Below, in pieces: positions 19,461-29,227 of a stretch of DNA of 64,000 bases (its first letter is position 1; each line of letters opens with the position of its first letter). The position numbers and the translations under genes are program-made. The stretch spans positions 1-64,000 of the forward strand of contig CAJQOP010000007.1 in NCBI GenBank assembly GCA_905479945.1. The letters run 5' to 3'. This DNA comes from an uncultured Glaciecola sp. (lineage in GTDB: Bacteria > Pseudomonadota > Gammaproteobacteria > Enterobacterales > Alteromonadaceae). Below the pieces are notes generated by a model, which saw nothing but the letters and a program-made list of their open reading frames with translations, had not been told where the DNA came from and ran no database searches.

Positions 19461-19907
19461 TTACATATCTCTCATTGCACACATGAATTCAGAAGTGCAA
19501 ACCTCAGCTCCATCTACAGTAGCTACTCCAGAAAACTTCCAAATACCACGACGTTTTTTTATCAACTCAACCGAGTACTCTAGCTTGTCACCAGGCACAC
19601 ATGGGCGCTTAAAACGAGCCTTGTCGATACCGGCATATAAATAAAGTTGATCGCTATTACCCATGGTTTTAAATCCAAGAACACCAGCCGCTTGCGCTAA
19701 GCCTTCTAGTATCATGACACCTGGGAATATAGGCTGACCTGGAAAATGACCAGTAAAACAAGGCTCATTGTAGGTAATGTTCTTGTACCCTTTAATCGAT
19801 TTGCCAAGTTCGTAGTCGGTAATTCTATCGACTAATAAAAATGGATATCTGTGAGGAAGCAATTCCATTATTTCTTTGATGTCGATTGTGTTTAGTGAGT
19901 TTGCCAA
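19461..19907 (-). CDS. fabZ: 3-hydroxyacyl-[ACP] dehydratase FabZ
   Basis: FabZ removes water from 3-hydroxyacyl-ACP in fatty acid elongation and competes with LpxA for that substrate. The hot-dog fold has [13 protein letters not shown] and the catalytic [19 protein letters not shown], with His and Glu of the active site. The length is 148 residues. The upstream neighbour is skp rather than lpxD, which is unusual. A terminator at about 20007-20044 separates it from skp, so it probably has its own promoter. Confidence 0.97.
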   Translation of the reverse strand: MANSLNTIDIKEIMELLPHRYPFLLVDRITDYELGKSIKGYKNITYNEPCFTGHFPGQPIFPGVMILEGLAQAAGVLGFKTMGNSDQLYLYAGIDKARFKRPCVPGDKLEYSVELIKKRRGIWKFSGVATVDGAEVCTSEFMCAMRDM

Positions 19908-20006
19908 AATATCTCCTTTGCGGCCTAAAATGCAGTATTGTCATCTTAGACTATCACTCTATTATTCTTGCTTTACAAATTGGTGCATAAGATACGCGTT
20001 TGAGGA

Positions 20007-20044
20007 GCAAAAACAAATCAGACCAACCGATTGGTTGGCCTGAT
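20007..20044 (-). terminator. Terminator after skp
   Basis: Positions 20017-20044 form a long inverted repeat, ATCAGACCAACC pairing with GGTTGGCCTGAT with one mismatch, around a four-base loop. On the minus strand it is followed by a T-rich run (TTGTTTTT). It would end the bamA-skp transcript and lies where lpxD is usually found. Confidence 0.75.
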
Positions 20045-20104
20045 ATTCGCCAGTGTTGTTGCATATTCCAATCAGAATAACTGACCGGCGAGCTGTATTT
20101 TAGA

Positions 20105-20623
20105 TTATTGCGCTTTAGTCACTTGTTCTAAAACTTCTTGGGATATATCAAATTCAGGCTTAACAAAAGGTGTTGTGCTTCTATTTAGAACAACATCATA
20201 TTTACTGTCAGCTGCAATTTTTTCGACAGCTTGCATAACCAAACCAAGCAGTTTTCTTTGCTCTTCTTGCTCACGACGCTGCATATTTTGTTGAAGTGGA
20301 CCCGTCTTTTCTTGTAGAGTTTTCTGCAAAGCAATGATTTGCTCTTCTAATTCCGTCTTACCATCAGGGCTCATAGTCGCACTTTCGCGCTGAAGCTTTT
20401 GGATTAAGAAATTGTACTCTTCGCTTTGCGTATTAACTTCTTGGATTTGGTCCTTGAATTCACCTGTCACAGTTTGTGCTATTTCAGCAAACTGCGGCAA
20501 TGAACGTACGATACCTTGTACATCGACAACCCCGATCTTTTGATCTGCTGCTTGCGCTGCTGTGGTCAACAATGCAGAGCTAAGCATAGCGCCTGCGATT
20601 AGTGTTTTAGTAAATGTCTTCAA
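20105..20623 (-). CDS. skp: Periplasmic chaperone Skp/OmpH
   Basis: Skp carries unfolded outer membrane proteins across the periplasm to BamA. The protein starts with a signal peptide cleaved at TAAQA-AD (about residue 25). A long coiled-coil tentacle region rich in Gln and Glu follows (residues 55-145), and the C-terminus reverts to the core (YDVVLNRSTTPFV). The length of 172 residues is normal. It lies 97 bases after bamA. Confidence 0.94.
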   Translation of the reverse strand: MKTFTKTLIAGAMLSSALLTTAAQAADQKIGVVDVQGIVRSLPQFAEIAQTVTGEFKDQIQEVNTQSEEYNFLIQKLQRESATMSPDGKTELEEQIIALQKTLQEKTGPLQQNMQRREQEEQRKLLGLVMQAVEKIAADSKYDVVLNRSTTPFVKPEFDISQEVLEQVTKAQ

Positions 20624-20720
20624 TGGAAACTCCTTTAATCTGTTCCGTTTTATGACGAGCGTCTTCGCACTCGGTCTATAATAATTGTGTATGTGTTTAT
20701 GATACTACGTTAACAAGGCT

Positions 20721-23207
20721 TTAGAAAGTTGAGCCAATGTTAAAGGTAAAGAATTTTGGATTATCGCCGTCTCGTGAATTAATCTCTTTAGAGAAACTAA
20801 ATACCAGTGGACCCATTGGTGAAATCCACTGCACTGACAAACCAGCTGAACTTCTAAATTGACTCCAATCACTATAATCACCAATTGCGGTAGGTTGGCC
20901 TTCACCATCCCGACCAATGAACCTTAGATTTTTATACTCATCGAAATCAAACTCAGTATCCCACACGTTACCAATATCAAAGAAGATAGAGGTACGTACT
21001 GAACTATCAAACTCCGTTTCAACAAATGGAGTTGGCACGATCAATTCTAGCCCCCCAATTGCCATCGCATTTCCGCCTAAGCTCCGCGATGATGTAATCA
21101 CACTGTCGTTATCCGGATCACCGAAAATAGGTGTACCAGAAGGGGTTGTTCCAACTTGAGCAGACGAGCGCTGCACGCCTCGCGGACCTACAGTGTTATC
21201 TTCAAAGCCACGTAATGTATCAGCGCCACCAGCGGTGAAGTTTTCGGTAAATGGTAATATTTGGTCAGTACCATTTTTGTTACCATAGCCATTACCGTAG
21301 CCTAGACGCATTCTTGCCAATAACGACCAACGTTGATTTCTGCTAAGAGGCATATAAAATTTGGTGTCAGCTATAAATTTGAAATAGTTAACATCTGAAT
21401 TTGGCGTTGTGATACTGAAAGTTGCTCGCTGTGAAGAACCGTCCGTAGGGAATAAACCTCGGTTCAAAGTAGATCTTGTCCAACTCGTTGAAGCCAAGAA
21501 ACTCTGATATTTAATAGCAGAATCAGGATCATCCAAGGATCTAAATTGATCATAGAAACGAGAGGTTTGTTCAAATTGAGTGTTGTCACTGGAAAGCTCT
21601 ACGTTTGCATATGTTAAACCAAAATTAATTCGATTAACTTCATTGATCGGATAACCGATGTTTACACCTATTTGATAACGTTCACTGTCGTATTGAACAA
21701 CACCAAAATCACCACCATCAAACTTACTATAGCCCATATTACCACCCAAGCTAATGCCATCGATAGTGAAGTAAGGGTCGGTATAGCTTAATTGAATGGA
21801 CTGCTGATATGAGACTGTTGACACGTTAAGCCCAATTCGCTTACCTGTACCTAAGAAGTTATCTTGTTGAATACCTGCATTGAGGCTTAGTTTGGTGTTG
21901 TCACCATAACCGATACCCGCTTGGAATGAACCTGAAGCTTGCTCTTTGACTTTAAACTCAACATCAACCTTGTCGTCTTCACCCGGAACACGAACAGTTT
22001 CGAAATCAACCGTTTCCATATAGGTTAATCGTGACAATGAGTTTTTAGAGCCTTGTAATAGCGAATCAGACAACCATGTTCCTTCCAGCTGACTTAAGTT
22101 TTGACGCAACACTTCATCCGAGGTTATGACGTTCCCTTGGAAGTTGATTCTTCTAACGTAAATTCGTTTACCTGGGTCAACCGACAGTGATAATTTAACG
22201 GTCTTTTCTTCATCATCTATTTCAGGAATGGTGGTAACCGTTGGATAGGCATATCCAAAACGGCCTAAATATTTACTAATAAATTCTTCTGTATACGTTA
22301 CTGTAGCTTGGTTATACAACTCACCAGCCGATAGCGGAAGCACTTGATTTAAGAAACCTTCAAAGCCCAACATGTCGCCCACTAATTCGACTTCAGAAAT
22401 AGTGTAAAGCTCCCCTTCAGAAACGTTCATTCCAATATAAATGCCGTCTTTTTCTGGCGTCATAGATACTTGCGTGCTTGATACTTCAAAACGAAGGTAA
22501 CCACGGTCTTTATAATAGCTTGTTAGGTTTTCTAAATCGCCTGACAATGTTTGCTGCTGATAGCGAGTTTCGGAAGTAAAGTCCCACCAAGGCGTGTCAA
22601 ACTTCAATTCCATCACATTGAACAATAATTCATTATCGAAAATTTCATTGCCGACAATATTTATCTGTTTAATTTTAGCCGAGTCACCTTCTTCAAAAAG
22701 CAGCTTAAGATCGACTCGGTTTCTAGGTAGAGGCGTTACAATAGCTGAAACGTCAGCGTTGTATTTACCAATACTATAGAAAAAGTCCTTTAAGCCATTT
22801 TCAATCGAAGTAAGAACCGTTCTATCAAGAGGCTCGCCGATACGCAGGTTAGAGTTATCTAAGCTTTCCTGGAGTTGCTCATCCTTAATATCATCATTGC
22901 CTTCAAACACAATGTTACTAATCGTTGGACGTTCCGAAACGCGAATAAGTAACACACCACCTTCGCGCAGTATCTCTACTTTTTCGAAGTGAGTGGAGGA
23001 GTATAAAGAACGTATTAATTGACTAACACGAAAGGCATTTAACTTGTCACCAACCTGAACAGGGAGGTAAGTCAATGCTGCACCCAGTGCGACTCGTTGC
23101 AAACCCTCAACGCGAATATCTTCAACTACAAATTCAGAATTACTCTGTGCAAAAGATAACGACGAAAATGCCATTAAGGCGATAAGAACTAACTGTTTAC
23201 ACTTCAT
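20721..23207 (-). CDS. bamA: Outer membrane protein assembly factor BamA
   Basis: BamA inserts beta-barrel proteins in the outer membrane. A signal peptide (MKCKQLVLIALMAFSSLSFA) precedes five POTRA domains (about residues 22-420; VEDIRVEGLQRVALGAALTY opens the first). A C-terminal 16-strand barrel contains the TLRGFEDNTVGPRG loop motif and ends in a terminal Phe (FNIGSTF). The length is 828 residues. It follows rseP by 42 bases. Confidence 0.97.
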   Translation of the reverse strand: MKCKQLVLIALMAFSSLSFAQSNSEFVVEDIRVEGLQRVALGAALTYLPVQVGDKLNAFRVSQLIRSLYSSTHFEKVEILREGGVLLIRVSERPTISNIVFEGNDDIKDEQLQESLDNSNLRIGEPLDRTVLTSIENGLKDFFYSIGKYNADVSAIVTPLPRNRVDLKLLFEEGDSAKIKQINIVGNEIFDNELLFNVMELKFDTPWWDFTSETRYQQQTLSGDLENLTSYYKDRGYLRFEVSSTQVSMTPEKDGIYIGMNVSEGELYTISEVELVGDMLGFEGFLNQVLPLSAGELYNQATVTYTEEFISKYLGRFGYAYPTVTTIPEIDDEEKTVKLSLSVDPGKRIYVRRINFQGNVITSDEVLRQNLSQLEGTWLSDSLLQGSKNSLSRLTYMETVDFETVRVPGEDDKVDVEFKVKEQASGSFQAGIGYGDNTKLSLNAGIQQDNFLGTGKRIGLNVSTVSYQQSIQLSYTDPYFTIDGISLGGNMGYSKFDGGDFGVVQYDSERYQIGVNIGYPINEVNRINFGLTYANVELSSDNTQFEQTSRFYDQFRSLDDPDSAIKYQSFLASTSWTRSTLNRGLFPTDGSSQRATFSITTPNSDVNYFKFIADTKFYMPLSRNQRWSLLARMRLGYGNGYGNKNGTDQILPFTENFTAGGADTLRGFEDNTVGPRGVQRSSAQVGTTPSGTPIFGDPDNDSVITSSRSLGGNAMAIGGLELIVPTPFVETEFDSSVRTSIFFDIGNVWDTEFDFDEYKNLRFIGRDGEGQPTAIGDYSDWSQFRSSAGLSVQWISPMGPLVFSFSKEINSRDGDNPKFFTFNIGSTF

Positions 23208-23249
23208 TAACTATTATTCTTCCAAAACAAGTTTTTTATAAAACTATTA

Positions 23250-24602
23250 TTATGTGATGCGCAAGATGTCGTTGAAGATGGCCGTTGCCATCAGCATGAA
23301 TAACAACACGCCGCCTATCTTAAATCCAATTTCCTGCACTGCATCAGGAACAGGTTTACCTGTTATCCATTCCGCCGTGAAGTACATTAAATGTCCACCG
23401 TCAAGCATTGGTAGTGGTAACAAATTTATAATGCCAAGATTAACACTGATTAGCGCTAAAAACCCTAAAAATGCAATAATTCCGTAACTGGCATGAATTC
23501 CTGCTCCCTGGGCAATAGAAATCGGGCCACTCAAATTTTTAACCGACACGTCTCCAGTAATAAATTTGCCTAACATTTCTACAGTAAAGGTCATTAATCG
23601 CCATGTTTCTTGCGTTCCTTTAACTAAAGCCTCAAAAGGACCTGACTGGTTATTGAAATAATAGGCTTCAGGATATGCCTCATATTCATTGTATATACCC
23701 AGCAAACCTTTGCTGCCAGTAGGTGTTTGAGTTTCACCCAAGGTAACAGAAAAGACCCTTGACTCACCATCCCGCAGCACTTCAACTTCTACAGTTTCAT
23801 TTGCTCTAGGTTCAATGTAGTCCACTATTTGTCCCCATTCAGTCATGAAGGTTCCATTTAGTTTCACTATTTCGTCTTTTTCTTGTAAGCCAGCGAGTGC
23901 CGATGGGCCTCCAACTGCAACTACTGCTATGATTTTCTTAGGTTTAGTGCGAAATACATCAAAGCCAATGGAATCAAACATATTGTCAATTTCTGGATCG
24001 AACTGCCAATTTGGCATGTTCATTGTGTAAGTAACTTCACGACCGTTGGGCTTCTCAACTGTTAGTGGGATCTTGTCGGCGCCAATATAAGATATCAACT
24101 CAATGTTGACCGCTTTCCACGACTCTGTTTGATTGCTGCCCACTTTTACAATTTTATCACCAACTTCAGCACCTGTTAAAGCGATATAAGAATCTGAAAT
24201 TATTGCTCCGATGTAAGGCTTCGCGGTGTTTTGTCCTATCATAAACACGGCCATTGAAATAAAAATTGCAAAGAGGAAGTTAATACCTGGTCCAGCTGCA
24301 ACGATGGCAAAGCGTTGCCAAACCGGCTTTTGATCAAACGAATTGGTTTCATCCTCAGGAGCAACCATATCTACTCTGCCATCTAGCATCCTTACATAAC
24401 CACCTAAGGGGACCGCGGCAATAACAAACTCCATACCCGTTGACGTAATTCGCTTATACAAAGGTTTGCCAAAGCCAATTGAAAAACGCAATACTTTAAC
24501 TCCACATTTGCGAGCAACAATAAAGTGCCCCCACTCATGCACTGCAACAAGGATGCCCAATGCCACGATAAAGGCGCCTAGGTTTCTAATTATTTCAAAC
24601 AC
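23250..24602 (-). CDS. rseP: RIP zinc metalloprotease RseP
   Basis: RseP cuts anti-sigma factor RseA within the inner membrane and clears signal peptides. The zinc motif HEWGH is at residues 22-26 in the first membrane segment, and the third ligand lies in LLPLPMLDGGHLM near the C-terminus. Two PDZ domains lie between (about residues 120-310). The length is 450 residues. The GTG start overlaps the dxr stop (TAGTG), implying coupled translation. Confidence 0.96.
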   Translation of the reverse strand: MFEIIRNLGAFIVALGILVAVHEWGHFIVARKCGVKVLRFSIGFGKPLYKRITSTGMEFVIAAVPLGGYVRMLDGRVDMVAPEDETNSFDQKPVWQRFAIVAAGPGINFLFAIFISMAVFMIGQNTAKPYIGAIISDSYIALTGAEVGDKIVKVGSNQTESWKAVNIELISYIGADKIPLTVEKPNGREVTYTMNMPNWQFDPEIDNMFDSIGFDVFRTKPKKIIAVVAVGGPSALAGLQEKDEIVKLNGTFMTEWGQIVDYIEPRANETVEVEVLRDGESRVFSVTLGETQTPTGSKGLLGIYNEYEAYPEAYYFNNQSGPFEALVKGTQETWRLMTFTVEMLGKFITGDVSVKNLSGPISIAQGAGIHASYGIIAFLGFLALISVNLGIINLLPLPMLDGGHLMYFTAEWITGKPVPDAVQEIGFKIGGVLLFMLMATAIFNDILRIT

Positions 24603-25783
24603 TAATTCAGTTTCCTAAGTATAGTTTTTGCCAATGATCTGGCTTGTTCGTCATGTTCTAAGACTTGCGCGATAGACGTGAGTTCAATTGAATCGGATTT
24701 TTGTAATACTTGTTCGTTAATATTTGCGATATCAGTAAACTTAATTCTACCATTCAAAAACGCATCCACAGCGACTTCATTTGCCGCATTAATCGCGGTA
24801 GTAGCAGACTGACCTTGTTTACAGGCTTCAATAGCTAAGTATAAATTAGGATAGCGACTTTTACTTGGCTTAGAGAACGTAAAATCCGCAAGCGATGGAA
24901 AATCAAGCGCCTCAACACCAGAAGAAATCCTCTGAGGATAACTTAAACCGTAGGAAATTGGTGTTCGCATATCAGGATTGCCTAATTGAGCAATGACAGA
25001 ACCGTCGATATATTGAACCATTGAATGAATAGTACTTTGTGGATGCAAGACCACTTCAATATCATTTTCGTGCAAACCGAATAGCCATTTAGCTTCAATA
25101 AACTCCAAGCCTTTATTCATCATAGAAGCTGAATCGACTGAGATTTTTCTGCCCATTGTCCAATTTGGATGTGCACAGGCTTGGTCTGGCGTTATGCTAT
25201 CAAAAGATGACTCAGGTAAGCTTCTAAAAGGCCCACCGGAGCCTGTCAGTAATATTTTGGTAATCCCCGACTTTTCCAAGTTGCCATATTCAAAATCACG
25301 CGGTAAACATTGAAAGATAGCATTATGTTCACTGTCTATAGGCAATAATTCTGCTTTGTGTTCGCGCACGGCATTCATGAAAAGTTGCCCTGACATCACC
25401 AATGATTCTTTATTGGCTAACAGCACACGCTTGCCTGCTCGAACTGCTGATAAAGTGGGTAATAAACCGGCAGCGCCTACGATGGCAGACATGACAGTAT
25501 CTACTTCAGGTGCACTACAAACATCATCTAGGGCTTGCGCGCCGACTAATATTTCAGAATGACAATTTGCTGCTTGCATCAAGCTTTTGAAGTCTTGATA
25601 AGTATCTGGATCGGACAATACCACGTATCGCGCAGAGCATTGAACAGCCAATTTTACTAGTGCATCCAATTTAGAATGCCCTGTAATAGCAAATACACGA
25701 AATTCATTTGGATGACGAGAAATTACGTCAATGGTATTTTGACCAATAGAGCCTGTGGCCCCCAGGACAGTTATGGTTCTCAC
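24602..25783 (-). CDS. dxr: 1-deoxy-D-xylulose 5-phosphate reductoisomerase
   Basis: Dxr converts DXP to 2-C-methyl-D-erythritol 4-phosphate with NADPH in the MEP isoprenoid pathway. The N-terminal Rossmann motif is LGATGSIGQNTIDVI; ANKESLVMSG, LLPIDSEHNAIFQ and the GSGGPFR loop are diagnostic. The length is 393 residues. The start appears to be GTG without a clear ribosome binding site. It lies between cdsA and rseP, as in E. coli. Confidence 0.97.
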   Translation of the reverse strand: MRTITVLGATGSIGQNTIDVISRHPNEFRVFAITGHSKLDALVKLAVQCSARYVVLSDPDTYQDFKSLMQAANCHSEILVGAQALDDVCSAPEVDTVMSAIVGAAGLLPTLSAVRAGKRVLLANKESLVMSGQLFMNAVREHKAELLPIDSEHNAIFQCLPRDFEYGNLEKSGITKILLTGSGGPFRSLPESSFDSITPDQACAHPNWTMGRKISVDSASMMNKGLEFIEAKWLFGLHENDIEVVLHPQSTIHSMVQYIDGSVIAQLGNPDMRTPISYGLSYPQRISSGVEALDFPSLADFTFSKPSKSRYPNLYLAIEACKQGQSATTAINAANEVAVDAFLNGRIKFTDIANINEQVLQKSDSIELTSIAQVLEHDEQARSLAKTILRKLN

Positions 25784-25850
25784 AATATCTGACCGGCCTT
25801 ATTTAACTGAAGTTAAGTTGAAAAAAAATGAAAAAGGTATTAACACTGCC

Positions 25851-26714
25851 CTACGCCATCCAAACAACATAGCAAAACGCGAAAACCGGAAAAGCAGCTG
25901 TCAAACTATCTATTCGGTCCATAATACCACCATGACCTGGCAGCAGTTTTCCACTATCTTTTAAGCCAGCGCAGCGTTTAAACATGCTTTCATTTAAATC
26001 ACCCAGGGCAGAAACGGCAACAGTAATGATGCCAATTAATAAATGTAAACCAATGCGACTAGCGTCGAAGTTGTAATGCAGAGCTGCAAAAGCAATGATG
26101 GCAAGTGACGCCATCACTCCACCCAAAAGGCCCTCAATACTTTTACCTGGCGATACGTTTGGACGTAGCTTATGCTTACCAAATTTTACGCCAACGAAAA
26201 ATGCACCTATATCCGCAGCCCAGACTATACCGAGTACATAAAAAATAAGTGACGCACCATAAAACGGGTCCACTTCATACAGATTGGTTCGCAAACTAAT
26301 AATAGCGACCCAAGTTGGTATGAGTGTCAGGATGCCGAATGCGGCTCTAATAGGAATGTTTTCAGTCCAAGCCGAGCTATACTTCGGATAAGTTAAGATC
26401 ATACCTAACGATACGGCCCACCAAACTGCAGCAATACCAAGTATCGCCTTATAAAGGCCGTTTAACTCGCCTTGGTACCATACTGACTGACCATCAACAG
26501 CAAAAATCAAGATGCCGCAGATAATTAGAATAAGTGCCATAAATGTTGCTTTTGAAACACGTCCATTGATACCAGACATGTTCGCCCATTCGTAAGCACC
26601 TAAAGCCACGACAGCTGCTACCACAATTTTGAACTGTTCGACCGGTAAAAATAAAATGGCTAAAAGTGCCAAAGGCGCAAGAATGAGAGCTGTTATTATT
26701 CGTTGTTTTAGCAT
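25851..26714 (-). CDS. cdsA: Phosphatidate cytidylyltransferase
   Basis: CdsA makes CDP-diacylglycerol from phosphatidate and CTP in the inner membrane. About eight membrane segments are visible. The C-terminal signature SALGDLNESMFKRCAGLKD...LLPGHGGIMDRID is complete. The length is 287 residues. Its ATG overlaps the uppS stop codon (TAATG), so the two are translationally coupled. Confidence 0.96.
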   Translation of the reverse strand: MLKQRIITALILAPLALLAILFLPVEQFKIVVAAVVALGAYEWANMSGINGRVSKATFMALILIICGILIFAVDGQSVWYQGELNGLYKAILGIAAVWWAVSLGMILTYPKYSSAWTENIPIRAAFGILTLIPTWVAIISLRTNLYEVDPFYGASLIFYVLGIVWAADIGAFFVGVKFGKHKLRPNVSPGKSIEGLLGGVMASLAIIAFAALHYNFDASRIGLHLLIGIITVAVSALGDLNESMFKRCAGLKDSGKLLPGHGGIMDRIDSLTAAFPVFAFCYVVWMA

Positions 26715-27520
26715 TAGCCTTGACCTTGGTTTTCTGGACTTACTTGTTCACCTGTTTGTCCAAATCTTCTTTGTCTTTGACAAAAATCTAGAATTGCATC
26801 GTTAAATTTTTGTTCATCGAAATCGGGCCAGAGTGTCTCACAAAAATAGAATTCTGCATATGCGCATTGCCACAATAAAAAGTTACTTACACGGTGATCA
26901 CCACCTGTACGTATCATCAAATCTAGTGGCGGCAAATCCGACATACATGTATATGCACCAAAACTATCTTCGCTGATATCCTCTATGTTAACGAGGCCTT
27001 GCTTGGCGTCTTCAGCAATTTTCTTAGCTGCATTTACAATATCCCATCGGCCACCGTAATTCGCAGCGATGTTGAGCGTTAGCGCAGTATTATTTTTGGT
27101 AAGGTCTTCGGCTTTGCGAATTTTACTGACTAGTTTTTGTTCAAAAGCCGATAAGTCGCCAATGACGTTAAGACGTATATTATTCTTATTCAACTTTTTG
27201 ACTTCACTGGATAGCACCAGATTAAAAAGTTGCATTAGGATTTTCACTTCGTCTTTAGGCCGCTTCCAATTTTCACTACTAAAGGCAAATAATGTAAGGG
27301 CTTTAATGCCCTTTTTACGCGCATACCTGACAGACGAGCGAACCGCATCAACACCTGCTTTGTGGCCAAAAGTCCTTAACTTTCCTTGTTTTTGAGCCCA
27401 ACGACCGTTGCCATCCATAATGATGGCAACGTGCTGAGGCAGGGAAGCTTCTGTTAAAGAGGCTTCTGATAAAGAATCTTCAATTGCAGAAGTTCCCCTC
27501 ATCGAACTTTTGATGGCCAA
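26714..27520 (-). CDS. uppS: Undecaprenyl diphosphate synthase
   Basis: UppS extends FPP with eight isopentenyl units to C55-PP, the lipid carrier for peptidoglycan and O-antigen. [14 protein letters not shown] (about residues 30-43) holds the catalytic Asp; SSENWKRP and [19 protein letters not shown] are family motifs. An N-terminal extension contains a short duplication ([14 protein letters not shown]). The start is probably the TTG at 27520, preceded by GGAAGTG. The ATG six codons later has no ribosome binding site. Confidence 0.95.
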   Translation of the reverse strand: MAIKSSMRGTSAIEDSLSEASLTEASLPQHVAIIMDGNGRWAQKQGKLRTFGHKAGVDAVRSSVRYARKKGIKALTLFAFSSENWKRPKDEVKILMQLFNLVLSSEVKKLNKNNIRLNVIGDLSAFEQKLVSKIRKAEDLTKNNTALTLNIAANYGGRWDIVNAAKKIAEDAKQGLVNIEDISEDSFGAYTCMSDLPPLDLMIRTGGDHRVSNFLLWQCAYAEFYFCETLWPDFDEQKFNDAILDFCQRQRRFGQTGEQVSPENQGQG

Positions 27521-27524
27521 AAGA

Positions 27525-28082
27525 TTACACTTCCATCAATTCTTTTTCTTTATCGGCAAGAATAACATCAATGTTTTTAATGAATTCATTGGTTAAGGTT
27601 TGAATATTTTCTTCACCTACACGACTCTGATCTTCACTCGCTTCTTTCTCTTTCAGCAACTCTTTAATATCACTGTTGGCGTCGCGGCGAATATTCCGAA
27701 CCGCAACACGGGCTTGTTCCGCTTCATTACGCACAACTTTAATTAAGTCTTTTCTACGTTCTTCGGTAAGCGCCGGCATTGGGATACGAATCGTAGTACC
27801 CGCACTCATTGGGTTCAAACCTAGATTCGATTGCATAATTGCTTTTTCAACAGCTTGAATAATACTTTTATCGAAGACTGATAATGCAAGTGTGCGATTA
27901 TCTTCAGCAACAACGTTTGCAACCTGTTTCAATGGCGTGTTTGAGCCATAATATGGCACCATGATGCTGTCCAATAAACTTGGGTGGGCACGGCCCGTTC
28001 TGATCTTGCTTAGCTGGCCTTTTAATGCAACAACACTTTTTTCCATGCGTTGCTGGGCATCTAATTCGATTTCATCAATCAC
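27525..28082 (-). CDS. frr: Ribosome recycling factor
   Basis: RRF with EF-G splits the post-termination ribosome. The 185-residue protein is of standard length, with [26 protein letters not shown] and [20 protein letters not shown], the helical-bundle signatures. The start is GTG with an upstream AAGGA. It follows pyrH by 10 bases and precedes uppS by 4. Confidence 0.97.
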   Translation of the reverse strand: MIDEIELDAQQRMEKSVVALKGQLSKIRTGRAHPSLLDSIMVPYYGSNTPLKQVANVVAEDNRTLALSVFDKSIIQAVEKAIMQSNLGLNPMSAGTTIRIPMPALTEERRKDLIKVVRNEAEQARVAVRNIRRDANSDIKELLKEKEASEDQSRVGEENIQTLTNEFIKNIDVILADKEKELMEV

Positions 28083-28092
28083 AACAAAGTCC

Positions 28093-28836
28093 TTATTTTT
28101 CTATTTTTTCTGGATGACAAATAATCGTACCGTCGTCTTCACCTAGCACAACGCGCTTTAAACAACCCGGTGTATTCATATTGAATACACGAATCGGAAT
28201 GTTATGGTCACGAGCCAAAGTGAAAGCAGATAGATCCATTACTTTCAGTTCTTTTTCTAGTACTTCTTGATAACTGATGCGTTTAAGCAAAACAGCATCA
28301 GGATTTTTTACTGGGTCGGAGCTGTAAACACCATCTACTTTGGTCGCTTTAAGCACCGCGTCAGCTTCAATTTCAATTCCGCGTAAACAAGCTGCAGAGT
28401 CGGTAGTAAAGAAAGGATTACCAGTACCTGCTGAGAATATCACAACTCTACCTGATTTTAGAAAACTTATAGCATCGGCCCAATTATAAGGGTCGCAAAC
28501 GCCATTCAATGGAATAGCTGACATTAATCGGGCGTTTACAAAAGCTCGGTGCAAGGCATCACGCATAGCAAGACCATTCATAACTGTGGCAAGCATCCCC
28601 ATATGGTCGCCAACAACACGATTCATACCAGCTTTAGCTAAACCTTCGCCGCGGAATAAATTACCACCACCGATAACCAAGCCCACTTCGACGCCAAGTT
28701 CTACTATTTCTTTTATTTCCAATGCCATGCGGTCTAAAACTTTGGCATCAATTCCAAAATTTTCTTCACCCATAAGGGCTTCGCCGCTTAGTTTTAATAA
28801 TATTCGTCTATATGCAGATTTAGGTGTGGTACTCAT
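28093..28836 (-). CDS. pyrH: UMP kinase
   Basis: PyrH phosphorylates UMP with ATP. The amino acid kinase fold shows [24 protein letters not shown] (phosphate binding) and [13 protein letters not shown]. The length of 247 residues is normal. AAGGA lies just before the ATG. It is the first gene of the pyrH-frr-uppS-cdsA-dxr-rseP-bamA-skp run; 391 noncoding bases separate it from tsf. Confidence 0.97.
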   Translation of the reverse strand: MSTTPKSAYRRILLKLSGEALMGEENFGIDAKVLDRMALEIKEIVELGVEVGLVIGGGNLFRGEGLAKAGMNRVVGDHMGMLATVMNGLAMRDALHRAFVNARLMSAIPLNGVCDPYNWADAISFLKSGRVVIFSAGTGNPFFTTDSAACLRGIEIEADAVLKATKVDGVYSSDPVKNPDAVLLKRISYQEVLEKELKVMDLSAFTLARDHNIPIRVFNMNTPGCLKRVVLGEDDGTIICHPEKIEK

Positions 28837-28896
28837 TATTTGTCCTTAACGGTGGTGTAATTCGATGTAGATAACCATGCAATGCATCGGAGAAGC

Positions 28897-29016
28897 GGTA
28901 ACAGCTTCCAGTCTTCCCCCTAATAAAAGACGCTTCAAGCCCATCCTTGGTTCGCTTGGCATTCGGCGTCCTGCCGAATGACACTTTTATTAGGGGGAAG
29001 ACTGCAAGCTTTTACC
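28897..29016. repeat. Inverted-repeat element with 33-bp arms (MITE-like)
   Basis: The arms 28897-28929 and 28984-29016 are complementary over 33 bases with two mismatches and enclose 54 bases. The core of each arm reads AGTCTTCCCCCTAATAAAAG or its complement. Within the spacer a second hairpin lies at about 28961-28979 (ATTCGGC, five-base loop, GCCGAAT). There is no reading frame and no clear target-site duplication. The shape suits a miniature transposable element or a large structured RNA. It is not followed by a T-run, so a simple terminator is unlikely. Confidence 0.75.
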
Positions 29017-29152
29017 CACCAATCATGCACAGCATGGTTCCAACTCTAATTTTGTAAGTTCAAGCTTTATTATTTCGTTCGCTAAGCTGAGGCCAAATTC
29101 AGCGACCCATCAGTATCAATTAGCTCTTTTTATTTGGAAAGAGGAGTAAAAC

Positions 29153-29182
29153 CCATAAAAAAGCACCTCAATTGAGGTGCTT
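29153..29182 (-). terminator. Terminator after tsf
   Basis: The perfect palindrome at 29161-29182 (AAGCACCTCAATTGAGGTGCTT) is followed on the minus strand by a T-run of about six. It lies 46 bases past the tsf stop and should end the rpsB-tsf transcript. Confidence 0.9.
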
Positions 29183-29227
29183 CGTATATTATCCGAGAAT
29201 CGGTGATTGCAAAAGCAATCGAAGCAC

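Larger units (their letters stand above)
28837..29227. other. Intergenic region between tsf and pyrH
   Basis: The 391 bases hold no gene. They contain a 120-bp inverted-repeat element (28897-29016) and the tsf terminator (about 29153-29182), both listed separately. The pyrH promoter should lie between 28837 and about 29150; no clear -35/-10 pair was picked out. Confidence 0.6.
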
